64,000 nt of DNA from an uncultured Alcaligenaceae bacterium (lineage in GTDB: Bacteria; Pseudomonadota; Gammaproteobacteria; Burkholderiales; Burkholderiaceae_B), in contig CALEQZ010000041.1 in the NCBI GenBank assembly GCA_937908115.1, positions 88,656 through 152,655 on the forward strand. Reading direction: 5' to 3'. A model generated the notes under the pieces. It made no database searches, was not told where the DNA came from, and saw nothing but the letters and a program-made list of their open reading frames with translations. This document shows, piece after piece, positions 7,820 to 15,945 of this stretch; positions within the stretch are counted from its first letter, which is position 1; each line of letters starts with the position of its first letter. A program made the position numbers and the translations under genes.

Positions 7820-8797
7820 ATGCGCGCGATAGAGATCTCGCAGCCCGGCGGGCCGGAAGTGCTGGTCCCCGTGGAGCGGCCGCGTCCCGAACCCGGGCCT
7901 GGAGAGGTGTTGATCAAGGTGTCGGCCGCCGGCGTGAACCGGCCGGACGTCGTCCAGCGCCAAGGCCGCTATCCGCCGCCACCGGGCGCATCCGACCTGC
8001 CGGGGTTGGAGATCGCAGGCGAGATCGTCGCCGGTGATGCGGCCGCGGGCGGCCTGCGCATCGGCGACAAGGTGTGCGCGCTGGTGGCCGGCGGCGGGTA
8101 CGCCGAATATTGCGTGGCGCCCGCCCAGCAATGTCTGCCCATCCCCAAGGGGCTGTCCGAGGTCGAGGCAGCGGGCCTGCCGGAAACCTTTTTCACTGTG
8201 TGGAGCAACGTCTTTGACCGCGGCCGGTTGGCGCCGGGCGAGACCCTGCTGGTGCACGGCGGGGCGAGCGGCATCGGCACGACGGCGATCCAGTTGGCCA
8301 CGGCCCGCGGCCACAAGGTCTACGCCACTGCCGGCAGCGACGACCGTGTCCGCGCCGTCGAGGCGCTGGGCGCGGTCAAGGGCATCAATTACCGCACCCA
8401 GGATTTCGTCGAGGAAATCAAGCGCGCCACGGATGGCCGCGGCGTGGACGTAATCCTGGACATGGTCGCAGGCGACTACGTCGGCCGTAACCTGCAATGC
8501 CTGGCCGACGACGGACGCGCTGTCATCATCGCGGTGCTGGGTGGCACCAAGGCGGCGATCGACGCCGGCCAGGTGCTGCGCCGGCGCCTGACCATCACCG
8601 GCTCGACGCTGCGCCCGCGCCCGGTGGCCTTCAAGGCCGCGATCGCACAGGCCCTGCGCGAGCAGGTCTGGCCGCTGCTGGAGCAGGGCAAGATCAAGCC
8701 CGTGGTGCACGCCACCTTCCCACTCGAGCGGGCCTGTGACGCGCATGCGATGATGGACGCGGGCGAGCACATCGGCAAGATCATCCTGACGGTGTAG
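7820..8797 (+). CDS. NAD(P)H:quinone oxidoreductase, zeta-crystallin type
   Basis: This 325-residue member of the medium-chain dehydrogenase superfamily would reduce quinones or other enone substrates with NADPH. The nucleotide-binding loop is VHGGASGIGTTAIQLA at about residue 147, and the N-terminal GroES-like fold has GVNRPDVVQRQGRYPPPPG. The zinc-ligand cysteines and histidines of alcohol dehydrogenases are absent, which fits the QOR group. GAGGAG precedes the ATG. It lies directly upstream of tpiA, an arrangement I recall from other betaproteobacteria. The physiological substrate is unknown. Confidence 0.88.
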   Translation: MRAIEISQPGGPEVLVPVERPRPEPGPGEVLIKVSAAGVNRPDVVQRQGRYPPPPGASDLPGLEIAGEIVAGDAAAGGLRIGDKVCALVAGGGYAEYCVAPAQQCLPIPKGLSEVEAAGLPETFFTVWSNVFDRGRLAPGETLLVHGGASGIGTTAIQLATARGHKVYATAGSDDRVRAVEALGAVKGINYRTQDFVEEIKRATDGRGVDVILDMVAGDYVGRNLQCLADDGRAVIIAVLGGTKAAIDAGQVLRRRLTITGSTLRPRPVAFKAAIAQALREQVWPLLEQGKIKPVVHATFPLERACDAHAMMDAGEHIGKIILTV

Positions 8798-8870
8798 TTC
8801 CGCGGCGCCCGGCCCGCGATTCGCTCCGGGGCGGGCGCTTGGCGCACCGCCTGGCCCTGGCCGGGCGCGA

Positions 8871-8908
8871 CAGGATACAATACTGGGTTTGTCCCGATTT
8901 GTATCCTG
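8871..8908 (+). repeat. 10-bp inverted repeat in the tpiA leader
   Basis: CAGGATACAA (8871-8880) and TTGTATCCTG (8899-8908) are perfect complements, with GGG and CCC able to extend pairing inside the loop. The repeat ends 4 bases before the tpiA ATG, where no clear Shine-Dalgarno sequence is seen. It could be an RNA hairpin controlling tpiA translation or a protein-binding palindrome. There is no T run, so it is not an intrinsic terminator. Confidence 0.6.
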
Positions 8909-8912
8909 ACCT

Positions 8913-9662
8913 ATGAACGCAGAGTCCTCGCGCCGGCGGCTGGTGCTCGGCAATTGGAAGATGAACGGCAGCCTTGCCGCCAATGCCCGGCTGCTTGCCG
9001 ACGTGCGTGCCGGCGCCGCACAGGCCGGCCAGTGCGAGATCGGCGTTTGCGTGCCATTTCCCTACTTGGCGCAGGCCGCCCAGGCGCTCGACGGCGGGCC
9101 GGTATCCTGGGGGGCGCAGGACGTCAGCGCCCACGCCAGCGGCGCCTACACCGGCGAGGTGTCGGCCGCCATGCTGACGGATTTCCGTTGCCGCTGGGTG
9201 CTGGTCGGGCACTCCGAGCGCCGGGCCATGCACGGCGAAACCGACCAGCTCGTGGCCGAGAAGGCCCGCGCGGCGCTGGCCGCCGGCCTGACACCCGTGG
9301 CCTGCGTGGGCGAAACCCTCGAGCAGCGCGAATCCGGCCAGACGCTGGCGGTGATTGAACGGCAGCTGGCGCCATTGCTGGCGCTGGGTCGCGACGACGT
9401 CGCCCGCATGGTGCTGGCTTATGAGCCGGTCTGGGCCATCGGCACCGGGCGTACCGCGTCGCCCGAGCAGGCCCAGGAGGTCCATGCGGCGATCCGCCAG
9501 GCGCTGGTCGACCTGGGGGCGCCGGACGTGCGCGTGCTGTATGGCGGCAGCGTCAAGGCGGCCAACGCCGCCAGCCTGTTTGCCATGCCCGATATCGACG
9601 GCGGCCTGGTCGGCGGCGCTTCCCTTGCGGCCGACGAATTCCTGCGCATCGCCGCAGCCTAA
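8913..9662 (+). CDS. tpiA: Triosephosphate isomerase
   Basis: This enzyme interconverts dihydroxyacetone phosphate and glyceraldehyde 3-phosphate in glycolysis and gluconeogenesis. At 249 residues it is full length. The catalytic lysine is in GNWKMNGS, the catalytic histidine in VLVGHSERR and the catalytic glutamate in LAYEPVWAIGTG. The phosphate-binding loops RVLYGGSV and GGLVGGASL are near the end. It is followed 18 bp later by secG, so the two are likely co-transcribed. The hairpin just upstream may affect translation. Confidence 0.97.
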   Translation: MNAESSRRRLVLGNWKMNGSLAANARLLADVRAGAAQAGQCEIGVCVPFPYLAQAAQALDGGPVSWGAQDVSAHASGAYTGEVSAAMLTDFRCRWVLVGHSERRAMHGETDQLVAEKARAALAAGLTPVACVGETLEQRESGQTLAVIERQLAPLLALGRDDVARMVLAYEPVWAIGTGRTASPEQAQEVHAAIRQALVDLGAPDVRVLYGGSVKAANAASLFAMPDIDGGLVGGASLAADEFLRIAAA

Positions 9663-9680
9663 AGTTTCCGGAGTCTTCGA

Positions 9681-10142
9681 ATGTCCTTGCTCCTTACCAT
9701 CCTCCTGGTCGTCCAGGTCATCTCGGCGCTGTCCATCATCGTGCTCGTGCTGCTGCAACAGGGCAAGGGGGCGGACATGGGCTCGTCGTTCGGCAGCGGC
9801 TCGGCGGGCAGCCTGTTCGGCGCCACCGGTGCAGCCAATTTCCTGTCGCGAACCACCAAATGGTGCGCCGTGGTGTTCTTTGCCGCCACGGCCGGACTGG
9901 CCTACATGGGGCACAACCCGGGCGGTGCGGATCACGGCGGCGTCATGCAGAACTATGACCGCTCGGTGCCGCAGGCACCCGCGGCGCCGGCCGCGCCCGA
10001 CGCCAGCGTGCCCCAAGTGCCGGCGCCAGGCCCAGGCGCCGCGCCTGCCCAGCCGGACGCCCCGGTGCCCCAGGCTGCGCCGGCCCCGGCCGAGCAGCAG
10101 GCGCCGGCCCAATCCGGTGCTGCCGGCGAGACCAAGCAATAG
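9681..10142 (+). CDS. secG: Protein translocase subunit SecG
   Basis: SecG is the small inner-membrane subunit of the SecYEG translocon. Two hydrophobic helices lie at about residues 3-24 and 54-76. The conserved cytoplasmic segment LLQQGKGADMGSSFG is between them, followed by GSAGSLFGATG. At 153 residues it is longer than the roughly 110-residue E. coli protein because of a Pro/Ala/Gln-rich tail from about residue 92, likely disordered. It follows tpiA and precedes tRNA-Leu(GAG), a conserved backbone order. Confidence 0.95.
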   Translation: MSLLLTILLVVQVISALSIIVLVLLQQGKGADMGSSFGSGSAGSLFGATGAANFLSRTTKWCAVVFFAATAGLAYMGHNPGGADHGGVMQNYDRSVPQAPAAPAAPDASVPQVPAPGPGAAPAQPDAPVPQAAPAPAEQQAPAQSGAAGETKQ

Positions 10143-10208
10143 CGTGATAAAATAATCGGCTCGCCAGGTCGAGTTGCGCAAAGCAGCCCGGCTGGCAGTC
10201 AAACCCAA

Positions 10209-10293
10209 GCCGTCGTGGTGGAATTGGTAGACACGCTATCTTGAGGGGGTAGTGGCGAAAGCTGTGCGAGTTCGAGTCTCGCCGACGGCACCA
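10209..10293 (+). tRNA. tRNA-Leu(GAG)
   Basis: The acceptor stem is GCCGTCG/CGACGGC. The anticodon stem is CTATC/GGTAG with loop TTGAGGG, giving anticodon GAG. There is a long variable arm, T loop TTCGAGT and an encoded CCA. It lies 66 bp after secG. The gene is intact, in contrast to the split tRNA-Leu(UAA). Confidence 0.96.
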
Positions 10294-10334
10294 CAGGATT
10301 CAAAGGCCGGCGCCCGTCCGGCCAGCGCTTGAAG

Positions 10335-10367
10335 CCCGCCGTTCCCGTCCAGGGAAGGCGGGTTTTT
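10335..10367 (+). terminator. Rho-independent terminator after tRNA-Leu(GAG)
   Basis: CCCGCC-G-TTCCC pairs with GGGAA-GGCGGG around the loop GTCCA, followed by TTTTTCGTTTTT. It would end transcription from secG/tRNA-Leu before the convergent amidohydrolase gene. Confidence 0.85.
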
Positions 10368-10372
10368 CGTTT

Positions 10373-11647
10373 TTACTGCTGCCGCATCAGCCAATCGACG
10401 GCCACGTCCACGGCGTTCATGAAATCGGCGATGGTCATGGCTTCGCCAGGGTTGTGGCTGCCGTTTTCGTTGCGCACGAAGAGTAGCCCGATAGGCACGC
10501 CGGCCTCGCAAAAGACTGCCGCATCGTGCGAAGCCGGGCTGGCCAGTGGCATGGCCGGGATGCCGCGCGCCTGGGCGAGTGCGGCAAATTGGTCGCGGAT
10601 GGCGGGGTGCGCCTTGGCCACGGGTGCCCGGGTTTGTCGTCCCAGCTCGATGGTCACGCCGCAGCTGTCCTGCAGCGAAGCGACGATGCCCAGCACGGCT
10701 TCGTGCAGCGCCTGCACGTCGTCCTCATCGTAGGCTCGCACGTCCAGGCTGAAGGTGGCGCGCCCGCACACCTTGGTCATCGCCTCTGTAGCCGGATCGG
10801 TATGCAGTCGCCCGACGGTGAACGCCATGGGCCGCGAGTGGCTATCCCAGTCGCGCCAGAGTGCATCCAGTTCGGCAACGAAGCGGGTGGCTGCGACCAG
10901 CGCGTCACGGCGAAAGCGCCGCGGCAATCCCACGTGGGCGGTCTGGCCGGTCACGGTGACATGGGGATAGCGGAAGTTCCCAGGGATGCCCGTGCCTATG
11001 CCCAGGCAGGCGCCGGCTTCGACCAGGCTGGGTGCCTGTTCGATGTGGATTTCGATGAAGGCGCGGATGCGGGCCGGGTCGAGGAATGGCTGCCCTTGGA
11101 TCAACGCGTCCGGATCGCCGCCGTAATCACGCATGTGTTCGGCAAGCGTGCGTCCTGTGTCGACGCGCCGGCATTGCAATGCGTCGGCAGCCAGCTTGCC
11201 CAGCGCCGCGCGGCTGCCAATGTAGGAGGTCTGGAACCAGGCGCTTTCCTCGGCGCGCACGCCCATGACCGTGACGTCGCAGGACGGCGTGACGCCTAGC
11301 TGGCGCAAGGCGGATACAGCGGCCAAGCCGGCGATCACGCCGGCGGCTCCGTCGAAGTTGCCGCCTTGTGCGACCGAATCCAGGTGGGACCCAAACAGGA
11401 TGGCCGGGGCGCCCGGGTTGCGGCCGGGCAAGGTCATGTAGGTGTTTAGCGCAGCATCGCGCTCAACGCGCAGGTCCATGGACTGCGCTTGGCCGGCCAG
11501 ATAATCGTGGGCAAACTGCTCACCGTCGCCATAGGACGGCCGGGTGATGCCAGCCACAGGGTCGGCCGTGCGCGCCGCAAGCGTATCGAACCAGCGCTCC
11601 ACCTGCGCACGCACCGCGGAGCGCACGGTCTCGTCATAAACCGCCAT
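10373..11647 (-). CDS. M20-family amidohydrolase, N-carbamoyl-amino acid hydrolase/allantoate amidohydrolase-like
   Basis: This 424-residue dinuclear metallohydrolase would remove a carbamoyl group from an N-carbamoyl amino acid or a related ureide. Metal ligands are visible in GSHLDSV (His), GGNFDGAAG (Asp), RAEESAWF (Glu) and IEIHIEQAP (His), with a distal His in SPASHDAAVF. The dimerisation lid includes VTVTGQTAHVG. It starts 3 bp after the Bug receptor gene, so both are translated from one transcript and the receptor probably delivers its substrate. Hydantoin- or ureide-derived amides are likely substrates, but the exact one cannot be read. Confidence 0.85.
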   Translation of the reverse strand: MAVYDETVRSAVRAQVERWFDTLAARTADPVAGITRPSYGDGEQFAHDYLAGQAQSMDLRVERDAALNTYMTLPGRNPGAPAILFGSHLDSVAQGGNFDGAAGVIAGLAAVSALRQLGVTPSCDVTVMGVRAEESAWFQTSYIGSRAALGKLAADALQCRRVDTGRTLAEHMRDYGGDPDALIQGQPFLDPARIRAFIEIHIEQAPSLVEAGACLGIGTGIPGNFRYPHVTVTGQTAHVGLPRRFRRDALVAATRFVAELDALWRDWDSHSRPMAFTVGRLHTDPATEAMTKVCGRATFSLDVRAYDEDDVQALHEAVLGIVASLQDSCGVTIELGRQTRAPVAKAHPAIRDQFAALAQARGIPAMPLASPASHDAAVFCEAGVPIGLLFVRNENGSHNPGEAMTIADFMNAVDVAVDWLMRQQ

Positions 11648-11650
11648 GGC

Positions 11651-12634
11651 TTACTGGAACTGAACGCCGGATTCCTTGATGACCTTGCCCCACTTTTCGG
11701 TTTCCTTGGCGGCATAGTCCATCATGGCTTGGGGCGGGCCACCAATCACCTCGTCGGTGCCCAGCTTGATCAGCTGCTGGCGGATTTCGGGATCGTCAAG
11801 CAAGCCGTTGAACATGGCGGTGAGCTTGTCTGCAACGTCCTTGGGCGTGCCGGGAGGGGCAACTAGGCCACCCCAGGCCACGCCTTCGAAACCGGGCAGC
11901 CTGCTTTCCGCGACGGTGGGGAGGTCGGGGAACGACGGGGAGCGCTGCAGGCTGGTGACGGCCAGTGCACGCAGCTTGCCGGCGCGGATGTGGGGGCTGA
12001 TGCTGGTCGTGTTGTCGAACAGCGCGTCGACCGTGCCCGCGATGACGTCGGTGGTGGCCTGGGGGCTGCCGCGATAGGGGATGTGCAACAGTTTGATGCC
12101 CGAAGTGGCGGCCAGCAGCTCGCCGGTCAGGTGCCCCGACGTGCCCTGGCCCGGCGATGCAAAGGTGACTTTGCCCGGGTTGTCCTTAGCGTAGGCGATG
12201 AAATCGTCGAAGGTCTTGATGGGCAGCGATGGATTGACCGCCAGCACATTGGCGACCTTCATGACGAAGGCCACGGGCACCAATGTCTGAGGATCGTAGG
12301 GCAGTTCCTTGAACGCCGTGCGGTTGATCGCCAGGGTGACGTTGTTGGCGTAGCCGATGGTGTAGCCGTCCGGGGCCGCGCGGTAAACCGCGGTAATGCC
12401 CGGGATGCCTGAGCCGCCGGGGCGGTTTTCGACGACGAAGGTGTGGTTATGACGCTCCTGGGCTTTTTGGGCAAGGAAGCGCATCAGCGTATCGGGCGTG
12501 CCGCCAGCCGCCGACGGGACGATCAGCGTGATCGGGCGTTCCGGAAATTCGGCATGCGCGGAAAAAGCGGCCAGTGAGAAAAACATGCCTGCGGCCGACG
12601 CCAGGCGCAGGACGCGCTGCAGCAGTGACGACAT
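11651..12634 (-). CDS. Bug/TctC-type periplasmic solute receptor (2)
   Basis: This is a 327-residue secreted receptor with the signal sequence MSSLLQRVLRLASAAGMFF, ending near SAHAEF. The mature start FPERPITLIVPSAAGGTPD is typical of the family. Start 12634 is preferred over an upstream ATG because GAGGGGA lies at ribosome-site distance. It is the first gene of a two-gene operon with the M20 amidohydrolase. The promoter faces the MlrC-like gene across 117 bp holding a nested palindrome. Confidence 0.9.
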   Translation of the reverse strand: MSSLLQRVLRLASAAGMFFSLAAFSAHAEFPERPITLIVPSAAGGTPDTLMRFLAQKAQERHNHTFVVENRPGGSGIPGITAVYRAAPDGYTIGYANNVTLAINRTAFKELPYDPQTLVPVAFVMKVANVLAVNPSLPIKTFDDFIAYAKDNPGKVTFASPGQGTSGHLTGELLAATSGIKLLHIPYRGSPQATTDVIAGTVDALFDNTTSISPHIRAGKLRALAVTSLQRSPSFPDLPTVAESRLPGFEGVAWGGLVAPPGTPKDVADKLTAMFNGLLDDPEIRQQLIKLGTDEVIGGPPQAMMDYAAKETEKWGKVIKESGVQFQ

Positions 12635-12679
12635 CGTGATTCCCCTCGATATTACATCGTGGATAGCCAATTTATGTTG

Positions 12680-12709
12680 AACGATCCGGAATGAATCATT
12701 CGAATCGTT
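12680..12709. promoter_or_regulatory. Nested palindrome between the Bug receptor and MlrC genes
   Basis: GAATGA-A-TCATTC (12689-12701) is a perfect 6+1+6 dyad. It is flanked by AACGAT (12680-12685) and ATCGTT (12704-12709), a second dyad on almost the same centre. The position between divergent genes fits an operator, and the RpiR-type regulator at 15158 is the obvious candidate to bind it. Confidence 0.55.
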
Positions 12710-12751
12710 TTATGATGATACACAACATTCGTTTCCGATCGGACCGCTGAA

Positions 12752-14263
12752 ATGACTGCTTTGTTCCGGGGCCGGCGCCCTCGCGTGGCCTATGCCGCCT
12801 TCAATACCGAGTCCGTCAGCTTTCTTCCCGTTTACTGCACGGTGCAGGATTTCGAGCGCGTGGCCCTGCGCGGCGCCGACATCGTCGAAAAGCTGCGCGG
12901 CACCAATACGGTTCCGGGTGGCGTCATCGAGGTGTTCGAAAATCAGGGCATAGAAATTGTGCCCATCGTCCATACGCTGCTGGGCGCGCTTGGGCCGGTC
13001 ACCGACGAGGCGGTGGATTTTTACGCCGATGAGATCTGCGCTGCATTGCGCGCGCAAACGCCCGGCGTCGATGGCGTGCTGCTCTACCTGCACGGTGCAT
13101 GCGCGGCCGACGCCTATCCGGACGTCGAGCGCCACATCATCGACAGAGTGCGGCAGGCGATTGGCCAGCGCATCCCGCTCGTGGTGGCGCTCGACTATCA
13201 CGGCAACATCGACGCGGACACCGTGGCCAACGCCGATGCGGCGTTCGCCTATCACCAGTCGCCGCACATCGACATGGGCGACACGGGGCGGCGTGCGGCA
13301 AACTGCATGGCGCGCATGTTGGCCGGGGAAATCCGCCCAGCGATGGCGGTGGCCAAGCCGGGTGTGCTAGTTCCTAGCATTTTCAGCGCAACCAACTTGG
13401 AACCACTGGCCAGCCTGATCGCTGCTGCGCGCCGCATGGAAGCGCAAAGCAATGCCTACCTCGATATCTCCATCATGGCGGGGTTTTCGTATGCCGACGC
13501 GCACAACACTGGCTTTTCGGTGCTATGCGTGCTGGACGGGACGAAGGAACAGGCTGCCGCCATCGCGCAGCGCCTGGCCGATGACATCCGTGCCCAACGC
13601 CACGCACTGTACCGGCCCTTGAAGGTGTACCAGCTCGACGAGGCGTTGGACCGCGTGCAGCAAGGATTACCCCATGCGACGCGCCCGTACCTGTTGCTCG
13701 AGCATGCCGACCGCATGAATGATTCGACCTACGTGCTGGCCGCGGTGCTCGAGCGCGGCTTGAAGAACGTCGCCGTGCCTTACTTGCTGGATCCTGCCGC
13801 GGCACAGGCCGCCTACGAGGCAGGGGAGGGCGCCGAGGTGACGCTACGGCTGGGCGGGCACAGCTCACCCAAGGCAGGGCCGACCCTGACCGTCAATGCG
13901 GTGGTCGAGCGCGCCGGACCGATTTCCTACCGCGTGACGGGCAACTACCAGCGCGGCATGCCGGTCGACCTCGGCGTGACGGCGCTGCTGCGCGTCGACG
14001 GGGTTTCGATCAGCGTGGTCAGCCGCTTTGCCTTCGCGGTCGACGGAGATCCTTTCTACCTATTTGGACAGAAACCCGAAGATTTCGACGTGATCGTGCT
14101 GCGGTCCAAGACGCATTTCCGCGACTTTTACGAGCCGCGCGTCGAGGAAATCCTCATCGTTGATACGCCCGATTACGGGCCGGCCGACCTGACGTCTATC
14201 GATTACCGTCGGCTTGACCGGCGCGGGGTTTACCCATTCGACGAATCCGACGTGCCGGCTTGA
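12752..14263 (+). CDS. M81-family metallopeptidase, MlrC-like
   Basis: This 503-residue protein belongs to the MlrC family, named for an enzyme that finishes hydrolysis of microcystin peptides; most members have unknown substrates. The N-terminal half is the DUF1485-type domain. Likely metal-site residues are in VALDYHGNID and AYHQSPHIDMGDTG at about residues 148-172. The C-terminal domain contains LRLGGHSSPKAGPTL. There is no signal peptide, so it acts in the cytosol. It is divergent from the receptor/carbamoylase operon and could hydrolyse an amide formed in the same pathway. Its 3' end overlaps the convergent RpiR gene by 68 bp. Confidence 0.85.
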   Translation: MTALFRGRRPRVAYAAFNTESVSFLPVYCTVQDFERVALRGADIVEKLRGTNTVPGGVIEVFENQGIEIVPIVHTLLGALGPVTDEAVDFYADEICAALRAQTPGVDGVLLYLHGACAADAYPDVERHIIDRVRQAIGQRIPLVVALDYHGNIDADTVANADAAFAYHQSPHIDMGDTGRRAANCMARMLAGEIRPAMAVAKPGVLVPSIFSATNLEPLASLIAAARRMEAQSNAYLDISIMAGFSYADAHNTGFSVLCVLDGTKEQAAAIAQRLADDIRAQRHALYRPLKVYQLDEALDRVQQGLPHATRPYLLLEHADRMNDSTYVLAAVLERGLKNVAVPYLLDPAAAQAAYEAGEGAEVTLRLGGHSSPKAGPTLTVNAVVERAGPISYRVTGNYQRGMPVDLGVTALLRVDGVSISVVSRFAFAVDGDPFYLFGQKPEDFDVIVLRSKTHFRDFYEPRVEEILIVDTPDYGPADLTSIDYRRLDRRGVYPFDESDVPA

Positions 14264-15158
14264 TCGTTTCGGGTGCGGGCGTCGCGTAGGCCCCCATGCT
14301 GGTGAGCTGGCCTTCGGCCTCCTCGAGCGTCTTGACCGCGTCCTTACCTGCGAGTGTCAGCAGTTGCTGTGCCAAGGCTTCGGCAGCCAGGATTCCGGCG
14401 GCGATCGACGGAAAAAACGATGGGCTGTCGACCGAAAAAAGTATGCTGCGGTCAGCACGTAGCGCTAGCGGTGACAGCGAGCTGTCGGTCAGCGCGACGA
14501 CCGGGCAGCCGGCATTGGCGGCTGCATCCACGGTGCGCAATGCTTCCTGCGAATAGGGCGCGAAGCTGATCGCCAGCACGGCGTCGTCGGGCGACAGGCC
14601 TCGCAGCTCCATCTCCAGCGTGCCGGCCTCGCCCCGGATCAGGTCAACGGCGCCGCGAAACAGCCGGCACACGTACTGGAAGGCGAATGCAATGGGAAAG
14701 CAGGCTCGAAACCCGGCGACGCGGATGACCTTGGCGCGGTGAAGCAGCCGCGCTGCGGCCGCGATGTCTTGGGTGGATTGATTGCGCAATGCCTCGAGGT
14801 TGCGGTATTGCGCCTGCACGATCTCGTCGAGCAGGTCTTGCCTGCCGGAAATTCCGACCAGCTTGCGGGCGCGGACGGCATAGGACAGGTGGTTGTCGCG
14901 CAGCGCCTGGACGAACAGTGCGCGCAGCGACTGCCAGCCGTCGAAACCCAGCCGCTGCGCCAGCCGCACCAGCGTGGCGGGTTGCACGCCCGCGCGCGCG
15001 GCGATGGCGCGCATGGATGCCAGCGGGACTTCGTCGGGATTGTCAATCAGGTAGCGCAGCGCCAGCTGGTGCTGCGGGCTGAATTCAGCAAAGCGGTCAC
15101 GGCAGAGCTTGCTGAGCTCGGCCAGTGTCCGGGGCGCGGCGTGGGATGCAACGGGCAT
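14196..15158 (-). CDS. RpiR/MurR-family transcriptional regulator
   Basis: This 320-residue regulator has an N-terminal RpiR helix-turn-helix (about residues 15-90, with MRAIAARAGVQPATLVRLAQ) and a C-terminal SIS sugar-isomerase-like domain (about 125-270, with AVLAISFAPYSQEA and CPVVALTDSSLSPLA). SIS domains of this family bind phosphorylated or small acidic ligands. It converges on the MlrC gene with overlapping 3' ends and probably controls the carbamoylase/MlrC pair through the nested dyad at 12680-12709. Read-through from the GNAT gene 27 bp upstream is also possible. Confidence 0.88.
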   Translation of the reverse strand: MPVASHAAPRTLAELSKLCRDRFAEFSPQHQLALRYLIDNPDEVPLASMRAIAARAGVQPATLVRLAQRLGFDGWQSLRALFVQALRDNHLSYAVRARKLVGISGRQDLLDEIVQAQYRNLEALRNQSTQDIAAAARLLHRAKVIRVAGFRACFPIAFAFQYVCRLFRGAVDLIRGEAGTLEMELRGLSPDDAVLAISFAPYSQEALRTVDAAANAGCPVVALTDSSLSPLALRADRSILFSVDSPSFFPSIAAGILAAEALAQQLLTLAGKDAVKTLEEAEGQLTSMGAYATPAPETIKPARRIRRMGKPRAGQADGNR

Positions 15159-15185
15159 GGCGATCGCCGGGGATCGGGGGCGCGG

Positions 15186-15914
15186 CTACGCCGTCGACCC
15201 GCGCGCCTGGGCGATCAAGTCCCCGAGCTTGCGGATCTGGCGGCCCTGCTCGTCGAAGTTGGACGCATCCAGCCACTGCTCGTAGGCCTTGCGCAGCAAC
15301 GGATATTCGCCGTCGATGATGGAATACCAGGCGGTGTCGCGGTTGCGACCCCGCGTGACCACTGCCTGGCGGAAGATCCCCTCGAACGTAAAGCCGTAGC
15401 GTTGCGCCGCGGCACGCGACGGGGCGTTGAGCGAATCGCACTTCCATTCGAAGCGGCGGTAGCCCAGGTCCTCGAAGACGAGCTTGAGCAGCAAGGCCAT
15501 GACCTCGGTGGAAATGCGCGTGCGCTTCATGCGCGGCGAGTAGGTGACGCTGCCGACCTCGATGACGCCGTTGGGCGCGTCGATGCGCATCAGGGCGAAG
15601 GTGCCCACGGCCTGGCCGCTGGCCAGGTCGATGACCGCGTGGTGCATGGGGTCGGTCAGCGGCGCGATGCGCTGCAAGTAGTCGCGGTACGCTTCGAAGG
15701 AATCGAACGGTCCGGTAAACAGGTAGGTCCAGTCGCGTCCATCGGGCGCGTCCTGATGGGCCTGCCAAAGCTCGGCAGCATGGCGCTCGACGTCCAGGCG
15801 TTCGATCCGGCAATAACGGCCGGTCAGGGTGCGCCCGTCCGGCAGTTGCGCGCCGTTCCAGTGCGGCAGGGCGGCGCCGATGGGTTGTCCGAATTCGTTC
15901 AGTCTCGTCGTCAA
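15186..15914 (-). CDS. GNAT-family N-acetyltransferase, RimJ/RimL-like
   Basis: This 242-residue acetyltransferase transfers acetyl from acetyl-CoA to an amine. The core fold covers about residues 30-205, with GSVTYSPRMKRTRISTEVMA, the strand and helix typical of RimJ/RimL proteins that modify other proteins or small molecules. RYGFTFEGIFRQ is the characteristic segment near the end of the domain. It lies 31 bp after the GntR gene and is likely the last gene of that operon. The substrate is unknown. Confidence 0.82.
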   Translation of the reverse strand: MTTRLNEFGQPIGAALPHWNGAQLPDGRTLTGRYCRIERLDVERHAAELWQAHQDAPDGRDWTYLFTGPFDSFEAYRDYLQRIAPLTDPMHHAVIDLASGQAVGTFALMRIDAPNGVIEVGSVTYSPRMKRTRISTEVMALLLKLVFEDLGYRRFEWKCDSLNAPSRAAAQRYGFTFEGIFRQAVVTRGRNRDTAWYSIIDGEYPLLRKAYEQWLDASNFDEQGRQIRKLGDLIAQARGSTA

Positions 15915-15945
15915 GGTGGTCTCCGGCGTTGGGTGGGCAGGCAGA

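Noticed and set aside
10209..10293. tRNA-Leu(GAG) as an integration site of a genomic island
   Set aside because: No integrase gene and no repeated tRNA 3' end near the far border were seen by eye; a sequence search would be needed.
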